From positions 1 to 52,980 of the forward strand of contig JARLGJ010000039.1 in assembly GCA_031296105.1 (NCBI GenBank): a stretch of DNA of 52,980 bases, given 5' to 3'. Positions 6,769 through 18,323 of the stretch are shown here, piece by piece. The notes beneath the pieces were generated by a model, which was not told where the DNA came from, made no database searches, and saw nothing but the letters and a program-made list of their open reading frames with translations. Every line of letters begins with the position of its first letter. Position 1 is the stretch's first letter. This DNA comes from Acidobacteriota bacterium. GTDB lineage: Bacteria > Acidobacteriota > Terriglobia > Terriglobales > Acidobacteriaceae. Position numbers and translations under genes: made by a program.

Positions 6769-8979
6769 TTACTCGTCCGCGGGAGGTGCATCGAGCGGGT
6801 GCTTGCCCGGCGCGCCGATGAACCAGTCCACCCAGCCATCCACCGTCTTGTACCAGAGCTGCGAGTTCTGCGGCTTCAGCACCCAGTGGCCTTCATCCGG
6901 AAAGTACAACATGCGGCTGGGCACTTTCATGCTCTGCAGGGTGCTAAAGAGCTGGAAGCCTTCGCTGACATCGAGGCGGTAGTCGAGTTGCCCGTGCACC
7001 ACCAGCGTGGGCGTTTTAAAGTTGGGCGCGGCCAGCGCGGGAGACCACTTGCGATACAGCTCGCGGTTGGTCCACGGCGTCCCTTTGAACTCCCACTGGT
7101 TGAACCACAGCTCCTCGGTGGTGCCAAAGGCGCTCTCCGGGTTGAACATGCCGTCGTGCGAAACGATGCACTTGAAGCGGTCGGTGTGGCCGAGCACCCA
7201 GTTGGCCATGTAACCGCCATAGCTGGCTCCCAGCGCGCACTCGCGCGAGGGGTCGATGAACGGAAAGGTCTTCTCGGCGTAATCCAGGCCCAGCATCAGA
7301 TCCTGGAAGGGACGCCCGCCCCAGTCGCCGTTCACATCGTCCACAAACTCCTGTCCGTAGCCGGTGGAACCGCGCGGATTGATCATGAGCACCACGTAGC
7401 CGGAGGCGGCGAAGAGGTTCGGATTCCAGCGGAAACTCCAGTCGTCTCCCCAGGCACCCTGCGGGCCGCCGTGGATAAGGAACTTGACCGGATAGTGCCG
7501 GGCGGGATCGAAGTCCGGCGGCTTGAGCAGGAAGCCCTGCACCTGCTTGTTCTCCGAGCCGGTGAACCAGAACCACTCGACCGGCTGCATTTGAAGCTGC
7601 GCCAGCAGAGCATCGTTCAGGTGCGTGAGCGGCTTGGCCTGGGCTTCTTCCTCTTCAAAGACCGGCTTGGATTTGACCACGGCCTTTTTCCCCTTGCCGC
7701 GGCGCTCGGGCTGCGGCGGAGCGGCGACCTCGTGCGCAATGCCGGACGAGATGGTGTACAGCTCACTGGGGAAGCGCACCGAATTGCGCGAGAAGACCAG
7801 CGTCTTGCCGTCCGGCGTGGGCGTTACGCCGCTGTTTGTGCCGCGCACCACCAGCTTGGGTGCGCCGCCCTCCACGCTGATGCTGTAGATTGGCGCGTCG
7901 CCAGCGTCTTCCGCCGTAAAGTAGAGGCCCTTGGATGTTGGAGCCCAGGCCACGTCCTCCACCCAGCGGTCGAACTTCTCCGTCAGGTTCACAATCTTGC
8001 CGGTGGCGCGCTCGATGAGTTGCAGGCGGAAGCGGTCACTTTCATACCCGGCGCGGAACTGGCTGCGGATGGCGATGTATTTGCCATCGGGAGAATAGAG
8101 CGGTGAAGAGTCCGAACCATGATTCGCAGCCGTCAGGTTCACCGGACGCGCATCGGGTGAGGCCAACGACAGGGTAAACACGTCGCTGTTGGTCGAAGTG
8201 GCCTGCTCGGCATCAAGGTTGGCCGAGTAGGCAACCTCCTGCCCGTCGGGCGAGAACACATACTGATCGGAACCGCCCAGCGAGAACGGCGGCGTGTCGC
8301 GGTCGCCCGGCGTCAGGTCGCGCACCGCGCAGGCAGCCGCGACGCAGCTTACATCCTGCAAAAACAAGTGCGAGCGCTTGCCCGTCTCGTAGGCGTTCCA
8401 GTGACGGTAAAGCAAATGATTAAAGATCTTCGCCTTCACCTTGGATTTCTCCGCCGCCTCATCCTTGGCGCGGTTGCAGGCGTCGTCATGGCAGTGCGGC
8501 CACACGGCGGAGACGAACAGCACCTGCTTGCCGTCCGGCGACCAGACGCCGCCCTCGGCTTCGGTGGAAAGCGTCGTCACCTGGCGGGGCACGCCAATCA
8601 GCGTGCCCGTCTCGTTGTGGAAAGCCTGTTCCCAGATCTGCGACTGTCCGCCGCGCACGGCGGTGAAGAGAATCTGCTTGCCATCGGGCGAGAAACGCGC
8701 GTGATCCTCGTTGCCCGCTCCCGGCTCGGTAAGGCGGTGCGGCTCGCCGCCGGCGACGGGGACAATCCACAGGTGAGACTGGCGCGTGTTCTCCGCCAGA
8801 GAAACTTCGGTGACGGTGAAGGCCGTCCAGCGGCCGTCGGGTGAGAGTGAGAAGTCGCCCATGCGCTTCAGGTTCATCATGTCATCAAAGGTGAAGGCGC
8901 GCTTATCGGCCAGCGCGGAACCGGAAACGAAAATAATGCTAACAAACAGCAGGACAAACGAAGTCAAGCGACGCAGCAT
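6769..8979 (-). CDS. Secreted S9-family prolyl oligopeptidase / acylaminoacyl-peptidase
   Basis: Extracytoplasmic serine peptidase of 736 aa. It has a Sec signal peptide (MLRRLTSFVLLFVSIIFVSG, cleavage near ALA-D), then a beta-propeller built of WD40-like repeats with SPDGK motifs (residues about 35-420), a Lys-rich linker, and an alpha/beta-hydrolase domain. The catalytic triad is readable: Ser586 in GASYGGYM, Asp666 in VHGQLDYRL and His698 in DEGHW; the oxyanion region is HGGPQGAWGD. The family releases acylated or short peptides, here probably in the periplasm for peptide scavenging. It is monocistronic, next to a MITE. Confidence 0.9.
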   Translation of the reverse strand: MLRRLTSFVLLFVSIIFVSGSALADKRAFTFDDMMNLKRMGDFSLSPDGRWTAFTVTEVSLAENTRQSHLWIVPVAGGEPHRLTEPGAGNEDHARFSPDGKQILFTAVRGGQSQIWEQAFHNETGTLIGVPRQVTTLSTEAEGGVWSPDGKQVLFVSAVWPHCHDDACNRAKDEAAEKSKVKAKIFNHLLYRHWNAYETGKRSHLFLQDVSCVAAACAVRDLTPGDRDTPPFSLGGSDQYVFSPDGQEVAYSANLDAEQATSTNSDVFTLSLASPDARPVNLTAANHGSDSSPLYSPDGKYIAIRSQFRAGYESDRFRLQLIERATGKIVNLTEKFDRWVEDVAWAPTSKGLYFTAEDAGDAPIYSISVEGGAPKLVVRGTNSGVTPTPDGKTLVFSRNSVRFPSELYTISSGIAHEVAAPPQPERRGKGKKAVVKSKPVFEEEEAQAKPLTHLNDALLAQLQMQPVEWFWFTGSENKQVQGFLLKPPDFDPARHYPVKFLIHGGPQGAWGDDWSFRWNPNLFAASGYVVLMINPRGSTGYGQEFVDDVNGDWGGRPFQDLMLGLDYAEKTFPFIDPSRECALGASYGGYMANWVLGHTDRFKCIVSHDGMFNPESAFGTTEELWFNQWEFKGTPWTNRELYRKWSPALAAPNFKTPTLVVHGQLDYRLDVSEGFQLFSTLQSMKVPSRMLYFPDEGHWVLKPQNSQLWYKTVDGWVDWFIGAPGKHPLDAPPADE

Positions 8980-9053
8980 GGCGTGAAACTCCTGAGATGG
9001 AACGCAGAAAAAGTCTATCGCAAGCCGCTGAAATTCTCATCGTGCGGCCGGGA

Positions 9054-9082
9054 TTGAAGAATTATGCTAGATATGGCATAGT
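9054..9082 (+). promoter_or_regulatory. Putative promoter and operator of the XRE gene
   Basis: TTGAAG (9054-9059) and CATAGT (9077-9082) are 17 nt apart. The spacer holds an inverted repeat TATGC-N8-GCATA (9063-9080). This arrangement fits autorepression by the downstream XRE protein, as is usual for antitoxins. This is inference from pattern only. Confidence 0.4.
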
Positions 9083-9126
9083 GACTCAGCCAGGATGAAG
9101 TCCTTGATCTTTTTGGGAGAAGTTGA

Positions 9127-9447
9127 ATGCCGAAGGCTAAGTTCGATTCCACCGCGAGCAGCGGCAACGTCTTTGCCGACCTTGGTCTGCCCAACCCCGA
9201 GGAAGCCTTGGCCAAGGCTGAACTTGCGCACAAGATCGCGCTGGTCATCCGCGCCCGCCGGCTGACACAGCTTCGCGCCGCAGCCCTGCTGGGAGTGGAC
9301 CAGCCCAAGGTTTCCGCATTGATGCGCGGCCAGTTGTCGGGATTCTCCATCGAGCGGCTGCTGCGCTTCCTGCTCCTGCTTGGCCAGGACGTTAAGATTA
9401 CTGTGAAAACGAGCCCTGGGCCGCGCGCCCGCCTGCGCGTTGCCTAG
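9127..9447 (+). CDS. Solitary XRE-family antitoxin-like regulator
   Basis: A 106-aa DNA-binding protein of the type paired with Gp49-like RelE/HigB toxins. Family blocks seen are SSGNVFADLGLPNPEEALAK, a helix-turn-helix (LTQLRAAALLGVDQPKVSAL) and FSIERLLRFLLLLGQDVKI. Antitoxins of this kind normally follow a toxin gene of about 100 codons, but only 120 nt separate it from its divergent neighbour. A short frame from ATG 9095 reads MKSLIFLGEVE, resembling the beginning of such toxins, and then runs out of frame under this gene. I infer loss of the toxin by deletion. It may now be a stand-alone regulator. Confidence 0.8.
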   Translation: MPKAKFDSTASSGNVFADLGLPNPEEALAKAELAHKIALVIRARRLTQLRAAALLGVDQPKVSALMRGQLSGFSIERLLRFLLLLGQDVKITVKTSPGPRARLRVA

Positions 9448-9506
9448 GGCAAGCCTCACCCGATCCACAGATTGCCCCCGTCCTCCGCGCGATATAACAT
9501 CGCAAC

Positions 9507-10541
9507 ATGGCTGGTAAAGAGGAAGACCGTTCGCGGCTGGTGACCGGCGGCGTACTGGAGGGCGAGGAGGGCTTCGAGCTCAAGCTGCGCCCGCAGCGCC
9601 TGCAGGAGTTCATCGGCCAGTCCAAGGTAAAAGAGAATCTGGCGGTGGCCATTGCCGCTGCCCGCGCCCGTGGCGAGGCACTGGACCACATCCTGCTCTA
9701 CGGCCCTCCCGGTCTGGGCAAAACGACCCTGGCCGCCATCATCGCCAACGAGATGGACGCGCCCTTCCAGCAGACCTCCGGCCCCACGCTGCAAATCAAA
9801 GGCGATCTGACGGCCATCCTCACCAACGTGCGTGCCCGGCAGGTGCTGTTCGTCGATGAAGTGCACCGCCTGCAACCGGCGCTGGAGGAGCTGCTCTACT
9901 CGGCCCTCGAAGATTGCCGTCTGGACATCATGGTGGGCCAAGGGCCTTCGGCGCGGACGCACTCGTTTGAGATTCCCGCCTTCACCTTTGTCGGGGCCAC
10001 CACGCGCATCGGACTCATTTCGGCTCCCTTGCGCTCGCGCCTGGGACTGGTGCTGCGCCTGGAGTTCTACTCGCACGAAGACCTGCAAATTATTCTCAAC
10101 CGCTCGGCGCAGATTTTGAACGTGGGCATTGACGACGACGCCGCGCTGGAAATCTCCATGCGCTGCCGCGGCACACCGCGCGTGGCCAACCGCCTGCTGC
10201 GCCGCGTGCGCGACTACGCCCAGGTGCGCGGCACCGGACACATCGACCTGGCAACGGCCAAAGCCGCTCTCGAAATGCTCGAGGTCGATCAGCACGGCTT
10301 CGATGAGGTGGATCGCCGCCTGCTGCTGACGATCATCGAGAAGTACCAGGGCGGCCCGGTGGGCGTGAACACCCTGGCCGCCGCGCTGGCCGAAGAACCC
10401 GACGCGATTGAGGAGATCTACGAGCCGTTCCTCATCCAGATCGGCTTCCTGGACCGCACCCCGCGCGGAAGGGTAGCCACGCAACTGGCCTATCAGCACT
10501 TTGGCATTGAGCCGCCGCGGCGGCAAAACGTGCTGTTCTAA
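9507..10541 (+). CDS. ruvB: Holliday junction branch-migration helicase RuvB
   Basis: AAA+ motor (344 aa) that works with RuvA and RuvC in recombinational repair and replication-fork rescue. Motifs: Walker A GPPGLGKT (66-73), Walker B VLFVDEVHR, sensor GATTRIG, the arginine-finger segment APLRSRLG, and the C-terminal winged helix (LIQIGFLDRTPRGR). Length and order are typical. The usual Walker B DEIHR reads DEVHR, a conservative change. The ATG at 9507 lacks a strong ribosome-binding site. ruvA and ruvC are not adjacent. Confidence 0.97.
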   Translation: MAGKEEDRSRLVTGGVLEGEEGFELKLRPQRLQEFIGQSKVKENLAVAIAAARARGEALDHILLYGPPGLGKTTLAAIIANEMDAPFQQTSGPTLQIKGDLTAILTNVRARQVLFVDEVHRLQPALEELLYSALEDCRLDIMVGQGPSARTHSFEIPAFTFVGATTRIGLISAPLRSRLGLVLRLEFYSHEDLQIILNRSAQILNVGIDDDAALEISMRCRGTPRVANRLLRRVRDYAQVRGTGHIDLATAKAALEMLEVDQHGFDEVDRRLLLTIIEKYQGGPVGVNTLAAALAEEPDAIEEIYEPFLIQIGFLDRTPRGRVATQLAYQHFGIEPPRRQNVLF

Positions 10542-10652
10542 ACCGTTGCCCTCATCCGCGATCGACGGATGAGGGCGGCAACTCCGCTTCACCCCAGTTG
10601 CCGCCAAAACTTCAGACCGCCGAATCCTCCTCGCGATAAAATGGAAGTGTCT

Positions 10653-11534
10653 ATGTCCACCAGCGTTCTGCACAACATTCGCGTTACCCTTGACATGATC
10701 AAGTGGGAGCACTCATTCCTCACGCTTCCCTTCGGCCTCACCGGCGCCGTCATTGCCGCCAACGGCATTCCCGCGTGGCGCACGCTGCTGTGGATCTGCG
10801 TAGCCATGGTCGCCGCCCGTTCGGCCGCCATGGCCTTCAACCGCCTGGTGGACGCCGACATTGACGCCCTGAATCCGCGCACCAAAATCCGCGCCATTCC
10901 CGCCGGATTGCTTACGCGCGCCTTCGTCTTCTGGTTCACCGTGGCCACGGCGCTCATCTTCTTTTTCGCCGCCTGGATGCTGAATCCCTTGTCGTTCTAC
11001 CTGTCGCCGGTGGCGCTGGTCATCATCTGCGGCTACTCGTTCACCAAGCGCTTCACGCGCTGGGCGCACCTGTTCCTGGGACTGGCCATGGGCATTGCTC
11101 CGGCGGCGGCCTGGATTGCCGTGCGCGGCACCATCGATCCGCGCATCCTCATCGTCACCGGGGCGGTCATGTTCTGGGGCGCGGGCTTCGACATTCTCTA
11201 CGGCTGCTGGGATTACGACTACGATCCCGCGGCGGGCGTGCACAGCGTGCCGCGCTTCTTCGGCATTGCCGGAGCCCTGCGCATGGCGCGCGTCTTCCAC
11301 GTGGTAGCCCTGGCGTTCTTCGCCTGGATGCTGTTCAGCTTCTCACTGGGATGGCTGGCCGTGGCCGGCGTCATCGTCACCGCCTTGGCCTTGACCTATG
11401 AGCATTCGCTGGTGAAGGCCAACGACCTGAGCCGCCTGAACGCCGCTTTCTTTACCACCAACGGCTTCATCTCCATGCTGATTCTTTTCACCGTGGCGGC
11501 CGACCGGCTGCTGCTGGGGCATCGCGGACTGTAA
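10653..11534 (+). CDS. ubiA: UbiA-family prenyltransferase (4-hydroxybenzoate polyprenyltransferase-like, probably MqnP)
   Basis: Integral-membrane prenyltransferase of 293 aa, predicted to attach a polyprenyl chain to an aromatic acid in quinone synthesis. Both Mg-diphosphate motifs are present: NRLVDADIDALNPRT and DILYGCWDYDYD; eight or nine hydrophobic helices follow the normal plan. In menaquinone-making bacteria with the futalosine route this branch is called MqnP, which I favour for an acidobacterium, but substrate specificity cannot be read from the sequence. The start ATG at 10653 has GGAAG just upstream; an ATG at 10641 is an alternative. The CYTH gene begins 2 nt after its stop. Confidence 0.85.
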   Translation: MSTSVLHNIRVTLDMIKWEHSFLTLPFGLTGAVIAANGIPAWRTLLWICVAMVAARSAAMAFNRLVDADIDALNPRTKIRAIPAGLLTRAFVFWFTVATALIFFFAAWMLNPLSFYLSPVALVIICGYSFTKRFTRWAHLFLGLAMGIAPAAAWIAVRGTIDPRILIVTGAVMFWGAGFDILYGCWDYDYDPAAGVHSVPRFFGIAGALRMARVFHVVALAFFAWMLFSFSLGWLAVAGVIVTALALTYEHSLVKANDLSRLNAAFFTTNGFISMLILFTVAADRLLLGHRGL

Positions 11535-11536
11535 AC

Positions 11537-12121
11537 ATGAGCGCCACGCCGGGCAAGGAAGTCGAGATCAAGTTCATCGTCCGCGACATTGCGGCGTTGG
11601 CCACGGCGTTGCGCGCGGCAGGCTTCCGCGAGAAGACCGCGTCCACGTTTGAGTCCAACACGCTCTACGACACCGCCGCCGGAGAGCTGCGTGCCGCAGG
11701 TTCCATTCTGCGCCTGCGTGTGTACGGCGAGCGCTGCACGCTGACGCACAAATCGCGCGGCGAAAGTGGACGCCACAAATCCCGCGTGGAGCACGAGACA
11801 CAGGTGAGCAACGCCGCGGAGGCCGACGCCATTTTGCGCGCTCTGGGCTACGCTCCGGCGTTTGTGTATGAGAAATTCCGCGCCGAGTGGAGCGACGGAC
11901 AGGGCGAGGTGGTGGTGGACCGCACGCCGATTGGCGACTTGGCGGAGATCGAAGGCGCTCCCGAGTGGATTGACCGCACCGCCCGCCTGCTGGGCGTGGC
12001 CGATGCCGATTACATCACCAGTTCCTACGGCGAGTTGTTCTTCCGCTGGAAGCAGCAAAACGGCAGCGCGGCCCGCAACATGACCTTTGCCGAGTGCGGC
12101 ACGCCGCGGCCGGAACTATAG
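11537..12121 (+). CDS. CYTH-domain protein (class IV adenylate cyclase / thiamine-triphosphatase-like, CyaB type)
   Basis: A 194-aa protein of the CYTH superfamily, which binds triphosphate-containing substrates in a beta-tunnel with metal ions. The signature EVEIKF (ExExK) is at the N-terminus, followed by ILRLRVYGERCTLTHKS, a Lys/Arg-rich strand, and the acidic ends VVVDRTPIGDLAEIEG. The true reaction may be triphosphate hydrolysis or cAMP formation; the sequence does not decide. It starts 2 nt after the prenyltransferase stop, so the two are co-transcribed. Confidence 0.82.
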   Translation: MSATPGKEVEIKFIVRDIAALATALRAAGFREKTASTFESNTLYDTAAGELRAAGSILRLRVYGERCTLTHKSRGESGRHKSRVEHETQVSNAAEADAILRALGYAPAFVYEKFRAEWSDGQGEVVVDRTPIGDLAEIEGAPEWIDRTARLLGVADADYITSSYGELFFRWKQQNGSAARNMTFAECGTPRPEL

Positions 12122-12123
12122 AT

Positions 12124-12162
12124 CAATAAAATGGGCAGGGCCGCCGCAGACCCTGCCCCGGA
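12124..12162 (-). terminator. Terminator between convergent cyaB-like and RsbRD_N-like genes
   Basis: An 8-bp stem GGGCAGGG/CCCTGCCC (12133-12140 and 12151-12158) with a 10-nt loop. On the minus strand it is followed by ATTTTATT, which suits the leftward gene ending at 12181. Confidence 0.55.
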
Positions 12163-12180
12163 AAAACGCGCGGCATGCGA

Positions 12181-12651
12181 CTAGGCCACCTGCGCGCTCT
12201 CCCGAACTTCTTCCTGATAGGCGCGCATGAAGTAGTAAATCGCGTCGTCGAAAAAGTGGTTCACGGCGAGCAGGAATTCCATCTCCTCAAAAAGTCCCGA
12301 GCCACTGTCCGCCTGATGCGAGATCCGGCTGCGCATGCGATGCACCAGCAACAGGTCCAGCAGCGCGTCGCGGCAACTGATCATGGCGGTCACGCCCTGG
12401 TCGAGCGGCACGGACTGCTTGGCGCGCTTGCGGCCCAGTTCGGCGCAGAAGGCCTCCACATCCTGCGGCGGCCTGTACATCAGCCAGTCCGTCAAGGAGT
12501 GCAGCAAGGCAAACAGTTCCTTGTGCAGTTCCGCCTCGTTCAAAACCTGATACGCCGTGGTGCGGGGCGACGTCGTCAGACGCCGAACCAGCATCTCCGC
12601 CAGTTCTTTGCTCTGCTCCTCGGCAATCCGTGAAAACTTCTCGCCTACCAT
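12181..12651 (-). CDS. RsbRD_N-like helical sensor-domain protein
   Basis: A 156-aa all-helical protein (MVGEKFSRIAEEQSKELAEM). The pattern of helices, with RTTAYQVLNEAELHKELFAL and FEEMEFLLAVNHFFDDAIYY, resembles the non-heme globin-like N-terminal domain (RsbRD_N) found on stressosome proteins and some histidine kinases. Here it stands alone, without a STAS or kinase domain. Only 220 nt and a terminator separate it from secA upstream, so it probably has its own promoter. The family call is moderate; partner and ligand are unknown. Confidence 0.6.
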   Translation of the reverse strand: MVGEKFSRIAEEQSKELAEMLVRRLTTSPRTTAYQVLNEAELHKELFALLHSLTDWLMYRPPQDVEAFCAELGRKRAKQSVPLDQGVTAMISCRDALLDLLLVHRMRSRISHQADSGSGLFEEMEFLLAVNHFFDDAIYYFMRAYQEEVRESAQVA

Positions 12652-12821
12652 TTCATTCCTCCGAGCGCTTCCTCACACAATCAGGAATCGGATCATGCAC
12701 CCCGTCTCTGAAATGCAGCCCGCGTTCCTTCAGTAACCGGAACCGGAGTGGAACTCCGAGGATGCAGCGCGCCAAAAAAGGAAAATTCGCGGCCTGCGGA
12801 CAGCACTCCGCGCACACACAA

Positions 12822-12851
12822 AAGCTCCCAGGCCGCAGCCTGGGAGTTTTC
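12822..12851 (-). terminator. Terminator after secA
   Basis: A 9-bp perfect stem CTCCCAGGC/GCCTGGGAG with a 4-nt loop (12825-12846). T-runs are present on both strands (minus: CTTTTGTG), about 25 nt after the secA stop. Confidence 0.75.
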
Positions 12852-12871
12852 TCATTCTGCTGGCCGTTGTT

Positions 12872-15856
<2,985 letters not shown>

Positions 15857-16211
15857 TGCTTTACCCTTTGGAGACGTTGGCGCTGCGGCGCCCGCCCGCT
15901 GCATGGCCCAGGCACAGGAATTCATGCGTGGCCACACCCTTCAAAAGCCTAACACATGGCAAGTTTTCCTTGCTCTTCTTGCCAGTCTGGGATATTGATG
16001 TCCGCTTGACAGGCGAATAGCGCTTCGTTCCCATCCGCCCCGGCTGACTCCCGGGGGTTGGCTTTTGCGCCGAATTCCGCCCCACCTGACATTTCCCCCT
16101 CGCGGGGTCTACTATGTTGTCGCATCCAGCGGCACTTGCCTTCGCCGCGAAGCTGGCGAAGGTTGGCGCCCCAAACGTTTGGGTGACTTCCCTTCCATAA
16201 GGTGGCTTCGC

Positions 16212-17324
16212 TTGATCGTAGGCGTTCCCAAGGAAATCAAAGACCACGAAACACGCGTCGGCGTAACTCCCGCCGGCGTCAAGGCCCTTGTCGATGCCGG
16301 GCACAAGGTTCTCGTCCAGGCCTCAGCCGGAGAGCTGTCGGCCTTCCCGGATTCCGAATACGTCGCCGCGGGCGCGGAGATCGTCGCCGATGCAGCCAAA
16401 ATCTGGTCCTCGGCCGAGCTGATCGTCAAGGTTAAGGAGCCCGTCGCCGCCGAGTATCCGTACTTCCGCGACGGCCTGACCGTCTTTACCTATCTCCACC
16501 TGGCCCCGGCGCCCGAGCTGACCGGCGAGCTCCTCAAGCACAACGTCACCGGCATTGCCTATGAGACGATCCACGACAAGCTGGGCACCCTGCCCCTGCT
16601 GACCCCGATGAGCGAGGTGGCCGGACGCATGTCGGTGCAGATCGGCGCCACTTACCTGGAGAGCGAGCGCGGCGGACGCGGCCTGCTCCTCGGCGGCGTT
16701 CCGGGTGTCACTCCGGCCTCGGTCTGCGTCATCGGCGGCGGCATTGTGGGCACCAACGCCGCCCGCATCGCCCTGGGCTTTGGCGCCAAGGTCACGCTGG
16801 TGGACCTGAACCTGAACCGCCTGCGCGAGCTGGACGACATCTTCAACGGACGCCTCTACACCCTGGCCTCGAACTCCTACAACGTGGCCAAGGCCGTGGA
16901 GGAAAGCGACCTGGTCATCGGCGGCGTGCTCATCCCCGGTGCCACGGCGCCCAAGATCGTGACCCGCGAGATGGTGAAGCGCATGAAGAAGGGCGCGGTC
17001 ATCGTCGATGTGGCCATTGACCAGGGCGGATGCGTGGAAACCGCGCGCCCCACGACGCACTCCAACCCCAGCTACGTGGAGCACGGCGTGGTGCACTACT
17101 GCGTCACGAACATCCCGGCCGCGGTGCCGCACACCTCGACGCTTGCGCTCACCAACGCCACCTTCCCCTACGTGATGAAGCTGGCTAACCACGGCATCCA
17201 GACCGCGCTGCGCTCGGATAAGTACATCCACGAGGGCACCAACACCCACCGCGGCAAGATCACTTACCAGGCCGTGGCGGAGTCGCAAAAGAAATCCTAC
17301 ACGGCGCTGGCCGATTTGCTGTAA
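16212..17324 (+). CDS. ald: Alanine dehydrogenase
   Basis: Cytosolic NAD-dependent enzyme that interconverts L-alanine and pyruvate plus ammonia (370 aa, normal length). Motifs: N-terminal [20 protein letters not shown], substrate region [11 protein letters not shown], the catalytic His segment [13 protein letters not shown], and the Rossmann fold [20 protein letters not shown]. The TTG at 16212 is taken as the start: it gives the conserved N-terminus and has AAGGTGG 6 nt upstream. The longer frame to 16065 contains no conserved residues. A terminator follows directly. Confidence 0.95.
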   Translation: MIVGVPKEIKDHETRVGVTPAGVKALVDAGHKVLVQASAGELSAFPDSEYVAAGAEIVADAAKIWSSAELIVKVKEPVAAEYPYFRDGLTVFTYLHLAPAPELTGELLKHNVTGIAYETIHDKLGTLPLLTPMSEVAGRMSVQIGATYLESERGGRGLLLGGVPGVTPASVCVIGGGIVGTNAARIALGFGAKVTLVDLNLNRLRELDDIFNGRLYTLASNSYNVAKAVEESDLVIGGVLIPGATAPKIVTREMVKRMKKGAVIVDVAIDQGGCVETARPTTHSNPSYVEHGVVHYCVTNIPAAVPHTSTLALTNATFPYVMKLANHGIQTALRSDKYIHEGTNTHRGKITYQAVAESQKKSYTALADLL

Positions 17325-17343
17325 GGCAGCGCACAAGTAAACA

Positions 17344-17371
17344 GGGGCACCCTTCGGGGTGCCCTATTTCT
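17344..17371 (+). terminator. Terminator of ald
   Basis: A perfect 8-bp stem GGGCACCC/GGGTGCCC closed by a stable TTCG tetraloop (17345-17364), then TATTTCTTT, 20 nt after the ald stop. Confidence 0.85.
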
Positions 17372-17392
17372 TTCGTTATTTCTATAAGCTGG

Positions 17393-17534
17393 TGTGCCCC
17401 AGGTTCGCGTAGCGAAGCGAAGCTAACCTGGGACAGGGTGAATCCCCGATGGTGTGCCCCAGGTTCGCGAAGCTAACCTGGGAGGATGATCCCAGGTTAA
17501 CGCCCAGCAGAAGGCCGTGAACCTAGGGGCACAA
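17393..17534. repeat. REP palindromes, upstream cluster of the RAYT locus (three units)
   Basis: Three units: 17393-17432, 17453-17482 and 17492-17534. Each is a hairpin with CCCCAGGTT at one foot and AACCTGGG at the other. The TGTG tetranucleotide occurs only next to the CCCC foot, which gives polarity. The first two units point right and the third is reversed. The 17453 unit is a short form lacking most of the apical region. Confidence 0.85.
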
Positions 17535-17600
17535 ACACCGGCACAAACACCCGGAAAATTTATCTTTTCGAGATTTCCTCCGCAGTGTACTATCGCGCGC

Positions 17601-18122
17601 ATGACGCAGGGCCTGATTCGTTACCAACAATCCGGCCAGTCTCACTTTGTCACGTTCAGTTGTTATCACCGCGAGGCAAAACTCAAGCCTCCGGGAACGT
17701 GCCAGCTCTTTCTTGAAGTTTTGGAAGCGGCCCACAAGAGGTTTTCCTTTCGCGTTTATGGATACGTGCTTATGCCCGAGCATGTGCATCTGCTTATCAG
17801 CGAACCGGATGTTGCCACCTTGGCGCATGCCATCAAATATCTGAAATCATCCACATCGAAGTCGCTGCTTGCTACTCGAAGCACAGGCCCGTTTTGGCAG
17901 GCTCGTTACCATGATCGCAATGTCCGGGACGCTGAGGAATTCCGCATCAAGCTGCGCTATCTGCACCGCAATCCAGTAAAGCGTGGGCTGTGTGAATCCC
18001 CGGAGTTCTGGCCGTGGAGCAGCTTCGGACATTACGTTACAGGCGAGCGGGGCGTAGTCGAGATCGAATCCGCGTGGACGGCCATGAGGCGTGAACGAGG
18101 TGGAAATGGGTTCCCAGGTTAA
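17601..18122 (+). CDS. REP-associated tyrosine transposase (RAYT, Y1_Tnp family)
   Basis: Single-strand transposase related to TnpA of IS200/IS605 (173 aa). The HUH metal site is in MPEHVHLLIS, and the candidate nucleophile Tyr is in KLRYLHRNPVKRGL; WPWSSFGHY is the usual RAYT C-terminal motif. The ATG at 17601 starts the conserved sequence. The gene is flanked on both sides by REP palindromes, as in other REPtrons, and its last codons (F-P-G-stop) are read from the first bases of a downstream REP, so the repeat supplies the stop codon. RAYTs are single-copy, domesticated enzymes that cut and join REP hairpins. Confidence 0.93.
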   Translation: MTQGLIRYQQSGQSHFVTFSCYHREAKLKPPGTCQLFLEVLEAAHKRFSFRVYGYVLMPEHVHLLISEPDVATLAHAIKYLKSSTSKSLLATRSTGPFWQARYHDRNVRDAEEFRIKLRYLHRNPVKRGLCESPEFWPWSSFGHYVTGERGVVEIESAWTAMRRERGGNGFPG

Positions 18123-18289
18123 CCGCCAACAACAGGCGGCGAACCTGGGGCACAAGGCACATCGGAAAGTTGAAAACAACCCTCAATCAACGGCGCTGTG
18201 CCCCAGGTTCGCGTAGCGAAGCGAAGCTAACCTGGGACAGGGTGAATCCCAGGTTAACGCCCAACAGAAGGGCGTGAACCTGGGGCACA
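18113..18289. repeat. REP palindromes, downstream cluster of the RAYT locus (three units)
   Basis: Units at 18113-18154 (reversed), 18197-18237 (forward) and 18248-18289 (reversed). Forward and reversed units alternate, as in BIMEs. The 18197 unit plus its 3' flank GACAGGGTGAATCCC repeats the sequence of the 17393 unit and its flank, so a REP with flank was duplicated across the transposase gene. Confidence 0.85.
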
Positions 18290-18323
18290 CCGCTTCGTTC
18301 TACTCATCCAAACAAGAAATTCC

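Noticed and set aside
6706..8106. A 466-codon plus-strand frame under the S9 peptidase.
   Set aside because: The minus-strand peptidase has a signal peptide and full catalytic triad in this stretch; the plus frame is a GC artefact.
15857..15937. N-terminal extension of SecA to the ATG-like codon at 15937.
   Set aside because: The added residues are unlike SecA N-termini, and the TTG at 15856 has a good ribosome-binding site.
17390..18290. CRISPR array suggested by repeated units.
   Set aside because: The repeats are palindromes of alternating orientation with irregular spacing and no unique spacers of constant length; they are REPs.
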